DNA of 6,273 nt from Candidatus Latescibacterota bacterium (GTDB taxonomy: Bacteria; Latescibacterota; UBA2968; UBA8231), in assembly GCA_022827165.1 (NCBI GenBank), contig JAJDTN010000212.1:1-6273 (forward strand), given 5' to 3'. Shown here in pieces: positions 1 through 5,724 of this stretch. Within the stretch, counting starts at the first letter, position 1. Every line of letters starts with the position of its first letter. Under the pieces are notes generated by a model. It was not told the origin of the DNA, ran no database searches, and saw only the letters and a list, made by a program, of their open reading frames with translations. The translations under genes and the position numbers were made by a program.

Positions 1-474
1 CTGTTCTTCCAGATGAAGGACTTCGGCCTGCTCAACTCGCGCCTCGGCCTCCTCATCGTCTACGTCGCCTTCGGCATGCCCTTCGCCATCTTCATCCTCA
101 CCGGCTTCTTCAAGTCCCTGCCCTCGAGCCTGCACGAGTCGGCGCTGATGGACGGCGCCGGCGAGTTCCGCGCCTTCTGGTCGATCATGCTGCCCCTGGC
201 CCGCCCCGGCCTGATCACGGTCGGCATCTTCTCCTTCCTCGGCACGTGGAACGAGTTCTTCATGGCCTTCATGTTCCTCTCGGGAGAGGGATCCCAGGAG
301 CTGCGCACCCTGCCCCTGGGCCTGGCCAACATCACCATCGTCAGCCAGTACCGCAGCGACTGGGGCATGGCCTTCGCCGGCCTGGTGCTGATCATGGCGC
401 CGACCATGCTGGTCTACGCCTTCCTGCAGCAGTACCTGACGAAGGGGATTACGGTGGGGGCGCTGAAGGGGTGA
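1..474 (+). CDS. Sugar ABC transporter permease, MalG-like (CUT1), 3' part only
   Basis: This is the C-terminal 157 residues of an inner-membrane permease; the reading frame is already open at base 1, so roughly the first 120 residues lie outside the window. The family (BPD_transp_1, MalG type) forms half of the channel of a binding-protein-dependent carbohydrate importer and docks on the ATPase through a cytoplasmic EAA loop. That loop is visible at fragment residues 46-65 (E46-S-A, D51-G52, I62, then L64-P65). Three hydrophobic segments follow the family pattern: about residues 15-37, 70-92 (with the typical 'F-LG-WNEF' signature) and 118-141. The C-terminus 'QQYLTKGITVGALKG' is the usual end of MalG-like proteins. 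The substrate cannot be read from this part. The binding protein and the MalF-like partner are probably just upstream, outside the window. The gene converges on the HEPN gene. Confidence 0.93.
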   Translation: MFFQMKDFGLLNSRLGLLIVYVAFGMPFAIFILTGFFKSLPSSLHESALMDGAGEFRAFWSIMLPLARPGLITVGIFSFLGTWNEFFMAFMFLSGEGSQELRTLPLGLANITIVSQYRSDWGMAFAGLVLIMAPTMLVYAFLQQYLTKGITVGALKG

Positions 475-484
475 GGGGGAGGGG

Positions 485-502
485 CGCCTGCTTCGCAGGG
501 CG
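485..502. terminator. Short hairpin between convergent genes, possible terminator
   Basis: Bases 485-491 can pair with 495-502 (seven base pairs with one bulged G at 500) around a three-base TTC loop. The hairpin starts 11 bases after the permease stop codon and lies 43 bases past the HEPN stop on the other strand. It could end transcription of the permease, or from either side. No T-tract follows on either strand, so it is not a textbook rho-independent terminator. Confidence 0.25.
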
Positions 503-544
503 GAGATGGGCAGCGTCGTCGACCGGGCTCGCCAGCGAAAGGGA

Positions 545-937
545 TCACAGTTGCTCCTGCGCCCACCTGGTCACCGCCTCGGCGATTTCTACCGCCTCCC
601 GGTATTGCTGTTCGGATACCGGTCCCCCGACCCCCGGATAGCGTGTGTCGACAGCATAGGGGGTGAGCGTGGCAGCCCGGCGAACCGTTTCCGGGATCTT
701 CTCACCACTTTCTTCGAGATGCCACAGCAGGAGAGCCAAGTCGTGCACGTATGGAAAGTCGATCTGTCGCGAGATCATCACGCCCTTGATCGCTTTCTCG
801 GCGGCCTGCTGTGCCTCGAAGCACAGATCCTCGAGGTACGCGCCGGGAACACGGTTCCTCGCCAAGACCAGATTGCTCCTGGCGGGGTTCAGCCATTCAC
901 GGGGATCATCCGGCGAATAGCGCTCAGGGGGATTCAT
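545..937 (-). CDS. HEPN-domain protein, partner of the upstream nucleotidyltransferase
   Basis: A 130-residue, mostly helical protein of the HEPN family (PF05168-like). The diagnostic pattern is an N-terminal 'W...A..NL..A' helix (residues 15-26), 'CFEAQQAAEKAIKG' (39-52), 'DFPYVHDLALLL' (60-71) and 'LTPYAVDTRYPG' (91-102). In two-gene NT-HEPN modules the HEPN protein is the toxin-like member, often an RNase, and the nucleotidyltransferase neutralises it. The candidate catalytic pair is R57 and H65, with seven residues between; the classical RNase motif has four to six, so RNase activity is uncertain. The start at 937 is chosen because the family homology begins there. The frame stays open upstream, but the extra residues read as a shadow of the neighbouring gene. 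The start overlaps the end of the NT gene by 14 bases and has only a weak AGGA 14 bases upstream (952-955), which suggests translational coupling. Confidence 0.87.
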   Translation of the reverse strand: MNPPERYSPDDPREWLNPARSNLVLARNRVPGAYLEDLCFEAQQAAEKAIKGVMISRQIDFPYVHDLALLLWHLEESGEKIPETVRRAATLTPYAVDTRYPGVGGPVSEQQYREAVEIAEAVTRWAQEQL

Positions 938-1235
938 ACACGACCGTGCCATCCTGCAGCGCTGGCTTGATGACCAGGGCATGGCTGTCCTTGTAGCGCT
1001 CCACGTCGGCCGGCGAGACCAGGATCGCATCGACGGCGACACCCACGCCGTACAACCTCTCGTAGATTCGGGCCCTGAGATCCGAGTCTCCCCCCTGCTT
1101 GATGATCAGGAGGTCCACGTCACTGTTCCTGTCCACGGATCCCCGCGAGGCAGACCCGAACAACAGGATGCGCTCGGGCTGCGCGACCTCGACGATTCGC
1201 TGGATGATATCATCGAGGATCCCCTGATTGAGCAT
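924..1235 (-). CDS. Minimal nucleotidyltransferase (MNT-type), antitoxin-like partner of the HEPN gene
   Basis: A 103-residue protein with the DNA polymerase beta-like minimal nucleotidyltransferase fold (NTP_transf_2). The active-site signature is intact: G27-S28 followed by S30-R31-G32, then S38-D39-V40-D41 with the two metal-binding aspartates, and a third carboxylate D69 in 'VAVDAILV'. Family members transfer a nucleotide from NTP; characterised MntA proteins AMPylate and inactivate their HEPN toxin. The start at 1235 is supported by a GAGGAAGGG Shine-Dalgarno eight bases upstream and by the family length. A longer frame to 1352 adds 39 residues unlike the family and is rejected. The gene is first in a two-gene operon and overlaps the HEPN gene by 14 bases. 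The pair has lower GC than its surroundings (for example 33/60 at 721-780 and 35/60 at 1081-1140, against 48/60 at 2641-2700), which suggests separate acquisition. The exact activity, AMPylation or another transfer, is inferred. Confidence 0.88.
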   Translation of the reverse strand: MLNQGILDDIIQRIVEVAQPERILLFGSASRGSVDRNSDVDLLIIKQGGDSDLRARIYERLYGVGVAVDAILVSPADVERYKDSHALVIKPALQDGTVVYESP

Positions 1236-1243
1236 GTTTCTTT

Positions 1244-1252
1244 CCCTTCCTC
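1244..1252 (-). promoter_or_regulatory. Ribosome binding site of the nucleotidyltransferase
   Basis: On the minus strand this reads GAGGAAGGG, eight bases before the ATG at 1235. It decides between this start and the in-frame upstream ATG at 1352. Confidence 0.7.
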
Positions 1253-1291
1253 GCTTCAACTGCCGATCACCCGGGGCCACCCTTGTCCGTA

Positions 1292-1317
1292 GAGCGAGTA
1301 TACTTCGACGGTCGCTC
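1292..1317 (-). promoter_or_regulatory. Possible NT-HEPN promoter -10 box within an inverted repeat
   Basis: On the minus strand bases 1302-1297 read TATACT, a good -10 hexamer, 61 bases before the nucleotidyltransferase ATG. A convincing -35 is not seen at the expected spacing. The hexamer lies inside a perfect six-base inverted repeat, GAGCGA at 1292-1297 and TCGCTC at 1312-1317, and overlaps the palindrome GTATAC (1298-1303). This arrangement could be an operator for autoregulation, but repeats this short also arise by chance. Confidence 0.3.
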
Positions 1318-1356
1318 GCCTGCACACCCCACCTCGCTTGGCTAAGGGCCACACGA

Positions 1357-3198
1357 CTATCCCTCGCCGGCCACCTTCAGATAGCGGCACCCCTTTGCCG
1401 CTACATCCAGCGGCGACTTGCCCTTGCGGTTGCGGATCGTGGTCCTCGCGCCGAGGAGGATCAGGTACCCGGCGTTCAGGTCGTACCCGCCCTGGCAGGC
1501 GAGGAACAGCGGCGTGCGGCCCTTGGAGTCCTGAGCGTCTACATCGGCCCCCGCCTCGATGAGCAGGGCCATGAGGTCCACGTTCGATGGCAGGAGAACC
1601 ATGTTCTGGTGCGCCACCGCGGCCTGGTGCAGGGGCGTCTTCAGCGAGTTCGAGTCGGAGTTGACGTCGGCGCCGGCGTCGAGGAGCAACCGCGAACAAT
1701 CGAGGGCGCCCTGCTTCGCCGCCCAGTGGAGGGGCGTGAACCCGCTGGCGTCACGGGCCTTCGCCATGCCTCGATCCTCCCGGAGCAGCTGACCCACCCG
1801 CAAGACATCGTCGAGCCCGCAGGCGGACCAGATGTCGTAGCGGGCGCCGTACTCCAGCAGCAGGGCCGCCACCTCGCGGCCGCTGCGGTGGTTCGACCGG
1901 CCGTTGGGGTCGCGCCGGGCCCAGGGGTCGGCGGTGGGCCAGTTGTTGGCCAGGACGGCCCGCTGAAGGGGCGTGGAGCCGTCCTCCCCCAACCGCGCCT
2001 CGATGGTGCGGGCGGCGCCGTGCTCCAGCAGGACCTCCGTCATCTCGGGCTGGGCCAGCCAGGCGGCGGTGTGCAGCGGCGTGCGGTGGGAGGCCAAGCC
2101 GCCGTGGGGCGGCTCCACCGCCGCCTCGGCGGGGTCCGGGCCGCCGCCGGCCTCCAGCAGCAGGCGCACGCTCTCCAGGCAGCCGGTCCAGACGGCCCCG
2201 TCCAGGGGGCCGAAGGTGCCGGGCTCGTGGCCGAGGCGGGCCCCCTGCTCCAGGAGGAAGCGCACGATCGGCTCGCCGGCCTCCCAGGAGAGGGCCCGGG
2301 CCAGGGCCGCGGGACCGGCGCCGGCGATCAGGGCGGGATCCTCCGCGGCCAGGGCCCGCAGGCGCGGCAGGGAGGCCCGGTGCGGGCGGCGCCAGTCGCC
2401 CATGGCGGCCTCGACGAAGGCCTGCTCCCTCGGGGACATCTGCGCCCGCGTGCGCCGCGAGGACACCTGCCGGTCGTGGGACGCCCACAGCCGCTCGCGC
2501 CAGGCCCGCACCTGGGCCGGGGTCTCGCGCTGGGCCTCCGGGTCGCCGCGGTACTCCGCTTCGAGGACGTAGCGCGCCTGGCGCGGGCCGACGGCCGCGG
2601 CCAGCTCAGCGTCGGGGGTGTCCGCGAAGGGCAGGAGGCTGTCGCGGAATCGCTGCAGGGCGGCGGGGCTGCCGCCGCGGGCGGCCTTCAGCAGCTCCCG
2701 GGCCTCGCGCTTGAGGTCCCACCCGGGGTCGGCGGGACAGGCGCGCACGGGCAGGGCCGCCTGCCGCGCCCGGTCGACGGCGGCCACCAGCCGCCACCAG
2801 GAGGGGAAGCCGTGGCGGCGGGCGACGTCGTGCCGCGCCTGGTCGAGGCAGCCCTCACGGTGGCGGGCGTGCAGTTCGGCGGCCTGGCGCTCGTACGGGG
2901 CGAGACGGGTGCCGACTTCCGCCCTCGGGTTGCGGGAGTCGCCGCCTTTCGGCCCGGCCCGGCGCTCGAGGCCGGACCAGCCGCGGAACCCCAGTTCGCG
3001 GGCGACCACCTGCCGGGCGTCGCGCAGCGGCAGCGGCGCCGAGCGGATCTCGTGGTCGGGGGCTCCCGCGAACCGCCGCAGGTGCCGGCGCAGGCGCCCG
3101 GTAACGAAGGGGCTGCCGGAGCGGTAGGCCCTCTGCAGGCGCCGGGCCTGGTCCTCGAGACGGTCCAGGTCGGCGCCGGGTGGCAGCTGTCGGCTCAT
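1357..3198 (-). CDS. Ankyrin-repeat protein with N-terminal 'GF.SW' repeat modules
   Basis: A 613-residue soluble protein without a signal peptide or membrane segment. The C-terminal half is built of ankyrin repeats, a protein-binding scaffold. Repeat cores are seen at residues 373-379 (TPLHTAA), 409-415 (TPLQRAV), 488-494 (TPLHWAA), 521-527 (TPLHQAA), 562-568 (TPLFLAC) and 595-601 (SPLDVAA). Diverged units include 'IVRFLLEQGA' (311-320), 'SVRLLLEAGG' (343-352) and 'VAALLLEYGA' (443-452). The N-terminal third holds a different repeat: a basic helical stretch (residues 11-28, 102-122 and 161-182) followed by an 'A(R)..GF.SW..L' tail ('ARELGFRGWSGL' 66-77, 'ARRHGFPSWWRL' 126-137), with the third tail decayed to about 208-223. 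Such modules precede ankyrin repeats in many proteins of high-GC phyla; their function is unknown to me. The start at 3198 is chosen for its AAGGAGA ribosome site nine bases upstream and because the repeat begins there. GC is near 80% in parts of the N-terminal half (48/60 at 2641-2700) and lower toward the C-terminus (38/60 at 1561-1620). The binding partner is unknown. The gene is divergent from the lactonase. Confidence 0.9.
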   Translation of the reverse strand: MSRQLPPGADLDRLEDQARRLQRAYRSGSPFVTGRLRRHLRRFAGAPDHEIRSAPLPLRDARQVVARELGFRGWSGLERRAGPKGGDSRNPRAEVGTRLAPYERQAAELHARHREGCLDQARHDVARRHGFPSWWRLVAAVDRARQAALPVRACPADPGWDLKREARELLKAARGGSPAALQRFRDSLLPFADTPDAELAAAVGPRQARYVLEAEYRGDPEAQRETPAQVRAWRERLWASHDRQVSSRRTRAQMSPREQAFVEAAMGDWRRPHRASLPRLRALAAEDPALIAGAGPAALARALSWEAGEPIVRFLLEQGARLGHEPGTFGPLDGAVWTGCLESVRLLLEAGGGPDPAEAAVEPPHGGLASHRTPLHTAAWLAQPEMTEVLLEHGAARTIEARLGEDGSTPLQRAVLANNWPTADPWARRDPNGRSNHRSGREVAALLLEYGARYDIWSACGLDDVLRVGQLLREDRGMAKARDASGFTPLHWAAKQGALDCSRLLLDAGADVNSDSNSLKTPLHQAAVAHQNMVLLPSNVDLMALLIEAGADVDAQDSKGRTPLFLACQGGYDLNAGYLILLGARTTIRNRKGKSPLDVAAKGCRYLKVAGEG

Positions 3199-3207
3199 GC
3201 GCTCGGC

Positions 3208-3214
3208 TCTCCTT
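3208..3214 (-). promoter_or_regulatory. Ribosome binding site of the ankyrin gene
   Basis: The minus strand reads AAGGAGA, nine bases before the ATG at 3198. It favours this start over the in-frame ATG at 3351, which would run through the divergent intergenic region and over the lactonase start. Confidence 0.75.
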
Positions 3215-3273
3215 GCGGTGTCGGTCTCGCCCGGGGCGCGGCCCTCGTGGCGGGGCCCTCCGGGGTCGTCGTA

Positions 3274-3293
3274 GTTTGAGTCTCTTCTCAAAC
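3274..3293. promoter_or_regulatory. Perfect 7-bp inverted repeat between divergent genes, possible operator
   Basis: GTTTGAG (3274-3280) and CTCAAAC (3287-3293) are exact inverted copies around the six-base spacer TCTCTT. The site is in the 140-base gap shared by the divergent ankyrin and lactonase genes, 45 bases before the lactonase ATG and 75 bases before the ankyrin ATG. Position and symmetry suit a dimeric regulator acting on one or both genes. No convincing -35/-10 pair is visible nearby on either strand, so promoter positions are not called. Confidence 0.35.
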
Positions 3294-3324
3294 GATCCCA
3301 AGCATCGCCGGCACCACCCAACCC

Positions 3325-3331
3325 GGAAAGG
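3325..3331 (+). promoter_or_regulatory. Ribosome binding site of the lactonase
   Basis: GGAAAGG lies seven bases before the ATG at 3339. It fixes the start there and rules out the in-frame upstream ATG at 3180, which would overlap the start of the ankyrin gene. Confidence 0.65.
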
Positions 3332-3338
3332 CCATCCC

Positions 3339-4361
3339 ATGGCGGACGCATCCCGCTACTTCGTCTTCGTCGCCCTCACCGGCGACCGGCAGATCCAGGC
3401 CTGGTCGATGGACCCGGCCACGGGCGCCCTGGAGCTGAGCGCCTCCAGCGACGCCCAGGGCCCCATCGGCTCCCTGCACCTTCACCGGTCCACGAGCATG
3501 GTCTACGGCGCCCACGTGCAGTCCACGGAGCTGTCGAGCTACCGCCTCGACACCGCCACCGGCGCCCTGCACCACGTCAACACCGTCGACACCGGCCTGG
3601 CGACGCCGGCCCTGGCGATCACCGACGGCGCCGGGCGCCACCTGATCGCCAGCTACTACACCGGCGGCGGCGTCACCGTGCACCGCGTCGCCGAGGACGG
3701 CTCCATCGGTGAGCAGGTGGAGTACGTCGACACGGGTCCGAAGGCCCACGCCGTGCTCCTCGACGACGACCGCTTCGTCTTCATCCCCCATGTCTGCCCG
3801 AACAACAAGACCTCCCAGTTCCGCTACGACGCCGCCACGGGCCGGCTGACCCCCAACGAGCCCTTCGAGGTCGTCCCCGCCGAGGAGTACACCGGCCCCC
3901 GGCACATGTGCTTCGGCCCCGGCGGCGGGATCGTCTACACCGTCAACGAGCAGGGCAACACGGTCACCGTGCACCGCTACGACGGCGAGTCCGGCACCCT
4001 CGAGCCGGTGCAGGAGGTCTCCACCCTGCCCGAGGGCTACGGCGAGGTGAGCCACACGGCCCACGTGGAGGTCCACCCCAACGGCCGCTGGGCCTACGCC
4101 TCCAACCGCGGCCCCGGGGACAGCATCGCCGGCTTCGAGATCGCCGCCGACGGCGGCCTGAGCCCCTTCGGCCACTTCCCCGTGCCCTCGAGCCCGCGCT
4201 CCTTCAACATCGATCCCACGGGGCGGTTCTGCTACTGCGCCGGCGAGACCGCCGGCCGCATGCGCTCCTTCCGCGTCGACCCGGATGCCGGCGGCCTGGA
4301 GGAGTTCGACGAGCGCGAGGTGGGCGACTCGCCGTTCTGGGTCATGGTCCTCGGGTTCTGA
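3339..4361 (+). CDS. Beta-propeller lactonase, 6-phosphogluconolactonase (Pgl/YbhE) family
   Basis: A 340-residue cytosolic protein (no signal peptide), close to the 331 residues of E. coli Pgl. Members with known activity hydrolyse 6-phosphogluconolactone in the oxidative pentose phosphate pathway; others act on different lactones. Seven blade-end turns of the type 'D..TG.L' are visible at about residues 25-31, 71-77, 118-124, 164-170, 215-221, 269-275 and 314-320, which fits a seven-bladed propeller. Family signatures include 'TGPRHMCFGPGG' (185-196) followed by 'VYTVNEQGNTVTVH' (199-212), and 'HVEVHPNGRWAYASNRG' (242-258) with 'DSIAGFEI' (261-268). Around 149-162 it has 'IPHVCPNNKTSQFR' where the classical enzyme has a 'DLG.D' stretch, so it belongs to a divergent branch and the substrate is uncertain. 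No zwf, gnd or other pentose phosphate gene is in the window. It converges on the ATPase gene and is divergent from the ankyrin gene. Confidence 0.88.
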   Translation: MADASRYFVFVALTGDRQIQAWSMDPATGALELSASSDAQGPIGSLHLHRSTSMVYGAHVQSTELSSYRLDTATGALHHVNTVDTGLATPALAITDGAGRHLIASYYTGGGVTVHRVAEDGSIGEQVEYVDTGPKAHAVLLDDDRFVFIPHVCPNNKTSQFRYDAATGRLTPNEPFEVVPAEEYTGPRHMCFGPGGGIVYTVNEQGNTVTVHRYDGESGTLEPVQEVSTLPEGYGEVSHTAHVEVHPNGRWAYASNRGPGDSIAGFEIAADGGLSPFGHFPVPSSPRSFNIDPTGRFCYCAGETAGRMRSFRVDPDAGGLEEFDEREVGDSPFWVMVLGF

Positions 4362-4364
4362 GGG

Positions 4365-4417
4365 AAGGGGACCCCTTGAAGAGAACTGCGGCGGATGGCC
4401 GGTCGGCCCCCGGGGGC
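4365..4417. terminator. GC-rich palindromes between convergent genes, weak terminator candidate
   Basis: The 89-base gap between the lactonase and ATPase stop codons contains AAGGG/CCCTT around GAC (4365-4377), four bases after the lactonase stop, and the perfect 12-base palindrome GCCCCCGGGGGC (4406-4417). Either could form a hairpin that helps end convergent transcription. Neither is followed by a T-run, and such palindromes are common in DNA this rich in GC. Confidence 0.2.
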
Positions 4418-4450
4418 TGCGGCCGTCAGGGGAAAGACCCGCGCTGGCGG

Positions 4451-5602
4451 CTAGTCCGGCCAGGGCGGGCGCCCCGGTCTCAGTTGCCGGAGGAACTCGT
4501 CCACGGGCAGGCACAGAACGCCGTCCACGTGCAGGCGGTCGGCGCCGCGGTACAGGTGGATCGGCCGGGCCTCGGGGTAGTCCTCGCAGAACGCGCGCAG
4601 GCCCCGCAGGTCCGAGCCTCGCACCGCCGCCGAATTCTTGACCTCGAAGGCCCACAGCCCCTGCTCGCCGTAGACCACGAAGTCGACCTCGGTCCCGGAG
4701 GGGGTGCGCCAGAAGGAGAGGCTGTGCTCCTCCGGGGTCAGGTCGACCCAGGCCCGCAGGTGTTGCGCCACCAGACCTTCGAGGGCGCCGCCTTCGATCT
4801 CCTCGGGACGGTCGAGAGGACCGGTGGGCCGCAGGGAGCGGAAGACGCCGGCGTCGAAGAGGTAGAGCTTCGGCCGGGCCGTGACCCGGCGGGCGGCGCG
4901 GCGGCGGAAGACGGGCAGACGGAAGGCGAGGAGCAGGTCCTCCAGGATCTCCACGTAGCCCTCGGCGCTCTTGCGTCCCACGGCGCAGTCGCGGGCCAGG
5001 TTGGTGATGTTCAGCAGACCGCCGTGGGCGAAGGAGATCGCCTCGAGGAAACGCGAGAACTGGCCGATGTTGCGCACCAGTCCTTCGGCCTGGACCTCCT
5101 CACGAAGGTAGAGGGAGGCATAGGCTCGCAGCGCGTCCGGGCCCTCGGGGGAGCCCCACACGAGGGGCAGCATGCCCTCGCGAAGGGCGCGCTGGAGGTC
5201 GAAGCGGCCGCCCAGCTCGGCCGCCATGAAGGGAGGCATGATGCGCCGCGCCGCCCGGCCGCCGAGCAGGTCGACGCCGGCCCGGCGGATCTTGCGGGCG
5301 CTGGAGCCGGTGAGGGCGAAGAGCGTGCCCCTGGAGTCGATGAGGGCGTGGACGACATCGAGCAGCTCCGGCGCCTTCTGCACCTCGTCGATGACGACGG
5401 GCCGTCCCTCGGCGGCCAGGACGAGGTCGCGCAGGCGCTCGGGGCGGGCCAGGAGGTCTCGATGGACATCGGGCTGGAGCAGATCCACCCAGAGCGCTTC
5501 CGGGAACCGCTGGCGGAGCCAGGTCGACTTGCCGGTGCCGCGGGGGCCGAAGAGAAAGAAGCTGCCTTCCGGCGGACGGAAGAATCGCTGTATGATCTCC
5601 AT
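4451..5602 (-). CDS. AAA_14/DUF4143-family ATPase with nuclease-like C-terminus
   Basis: A 383-residue protein of the widespread AAA_14 plus DUF4143 type. The N-terminal P-loop ATPase has Walker A G19-PRGTGKST (19-27), Walker B VVIDE (69-73) with D72-E73, and a sensor-like 'LTGSSARKI' (97-105). The C-terminal DUF4143 region has the usual 'LYLREEV' (164-170), the 'LFDAGVFRSL' stretch (248-257), and a PD-(D/E)xK-like core with E275, 'TEVDFVV' (304-310) and 'FEVK' (319-322). The length is typical and all motifs are intact, so it looks functional. The family role is not established; members are common accessory genes, often mobile and sometimes linked with defence or toxin-antitoxin loci. The start at 5602 places Walker A at the usual distance from the N-terminus. 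Its ribosome site is weak (GGA, six bases upstream), and the leader contains a strong palindrome. It stands alone: convergent with the lactonase, divergent from the membrane protein. Confidence 0.9.
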   Translation of the reverse strand: MEIIQRFFRPPEGSFFLFGPRGTGKSTWLRQRFPEALWVDLLQPDVHRDLLARPERLRDLVLAAEGRPVVIDEVQKAPELLDVVHALIDSRGTLFALTGSSARKIRRAGVDLLGGRAARRIMPPFMAAELGGRFDLQRALREGMLPLVWGSPEGPDALRAYASLYLREEVQAEGLVRNIGQFSRFLEAISFAHGGLLNITNLARDCAVGRKSAEGYVEILEDLLLAFRLPVFRRRAARRVTARPKLYLFDAGVFRSLRPTGPLDRPEEIEGGALEGLVAQHLRAWVDLTPEEHSLSFWRTPSGTEVDFVVYGEQGLWAFEVKNSAAVRGSDLRGLRAFCEDYPEARPIHLYRGADRLHVDGVLCLPVDEFLRQLRPGRPPWPD

Positions 5603-5609
5603 TTTCGGT

Positions 5610-5637
5610 CCAAATTTGGAGGTTTCGCCTCCAAATT
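5610..5637 (-). promoter_or_regulatory. AT-rich palindrome in the leader of the AAA_14/DUF4143 ATPase gene
   Basis: AATTTGGAGG (5613-5622) and CCTCCAAATT (5628-5637) are perfect inverted copies around the five-base loop TTTCG. A second perfect palindrome, CCAAATTTGG (5610-5619), overlaps the arm nearer the gene, so the half-site CCAAATT occurs three times counting both strands. The block ends seven bases before the ATPase ATG and contains an A/T-rich patch unlike the surrounding GC-rich DNA. It could be an operator for a dimeric repressor. It could also be an RNA hairpin in the leader: the strong GGAGG on the minus strand (5632-5628) is 25 bases from the ATG, too far to serve as its ribosome site, and is paired in the stem. 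The symmetry is seen directly; the role is inferred. Confidence 0.6.
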
Positions 5638-5715
5638 ACGGCCTGAAGGCTTCCGTGGAAAGCCGGCCGGCCAACCTGACGGACCCGGACACCGCCCGGC
5701 AGCCCCCCTCCCCCC

Positions 5716-5719
5716 GGAG
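5716..5719 (+). promoter_or_regulatory. Ribosome binding site supporting a TTG start
   Basis: GGAG lies five bases before TTG at 5725. The frame is closed by TGA at 5677-5679 and has no ATG or GTG between that stop and 5725, so this pair best explains translation of the membrane protein. Confidence 0.55.
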
Positions 5720-5724
5720 CGCCC

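Noticed and set aside
938..1042. Longer N-terminus for the HEPN protein
   Set aside because: The 35 extra residues are the other-frame reading of the nucleotidyltransferase gene and have no HEPN similarity.
1228..3279. 683-codon open frame on the plus strand
   Set aside because: It lies antisense to the ankyrin gene, has no family resemblance and a Gly/Ala/Val/Gln/Arg-rich composition typical of frames opened by high GC; the minus-strand protein has clear ankyrin repeats and a ribosome site.
3199..3351. Longer N-terminus for the ankyrin protein (51 residues)
   Set aside because: It would read through the divergent intergenic region and the lactonase start, and a good ribosome site supports the start at 3198.
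4406..4417. Perfect palindrome GCCCCCGGGGGC as a specific regulatory site
   Set aside because: In DNA this GC-rich a 12-base G/C palindrome is not surprising; kept only as a weak terminator candidate.
3288..4655. 455-codon open frame on the minus strand
   Set aside because: Antisense to the lactonase, with a Gly/Ala/Val-rich shadow composition.
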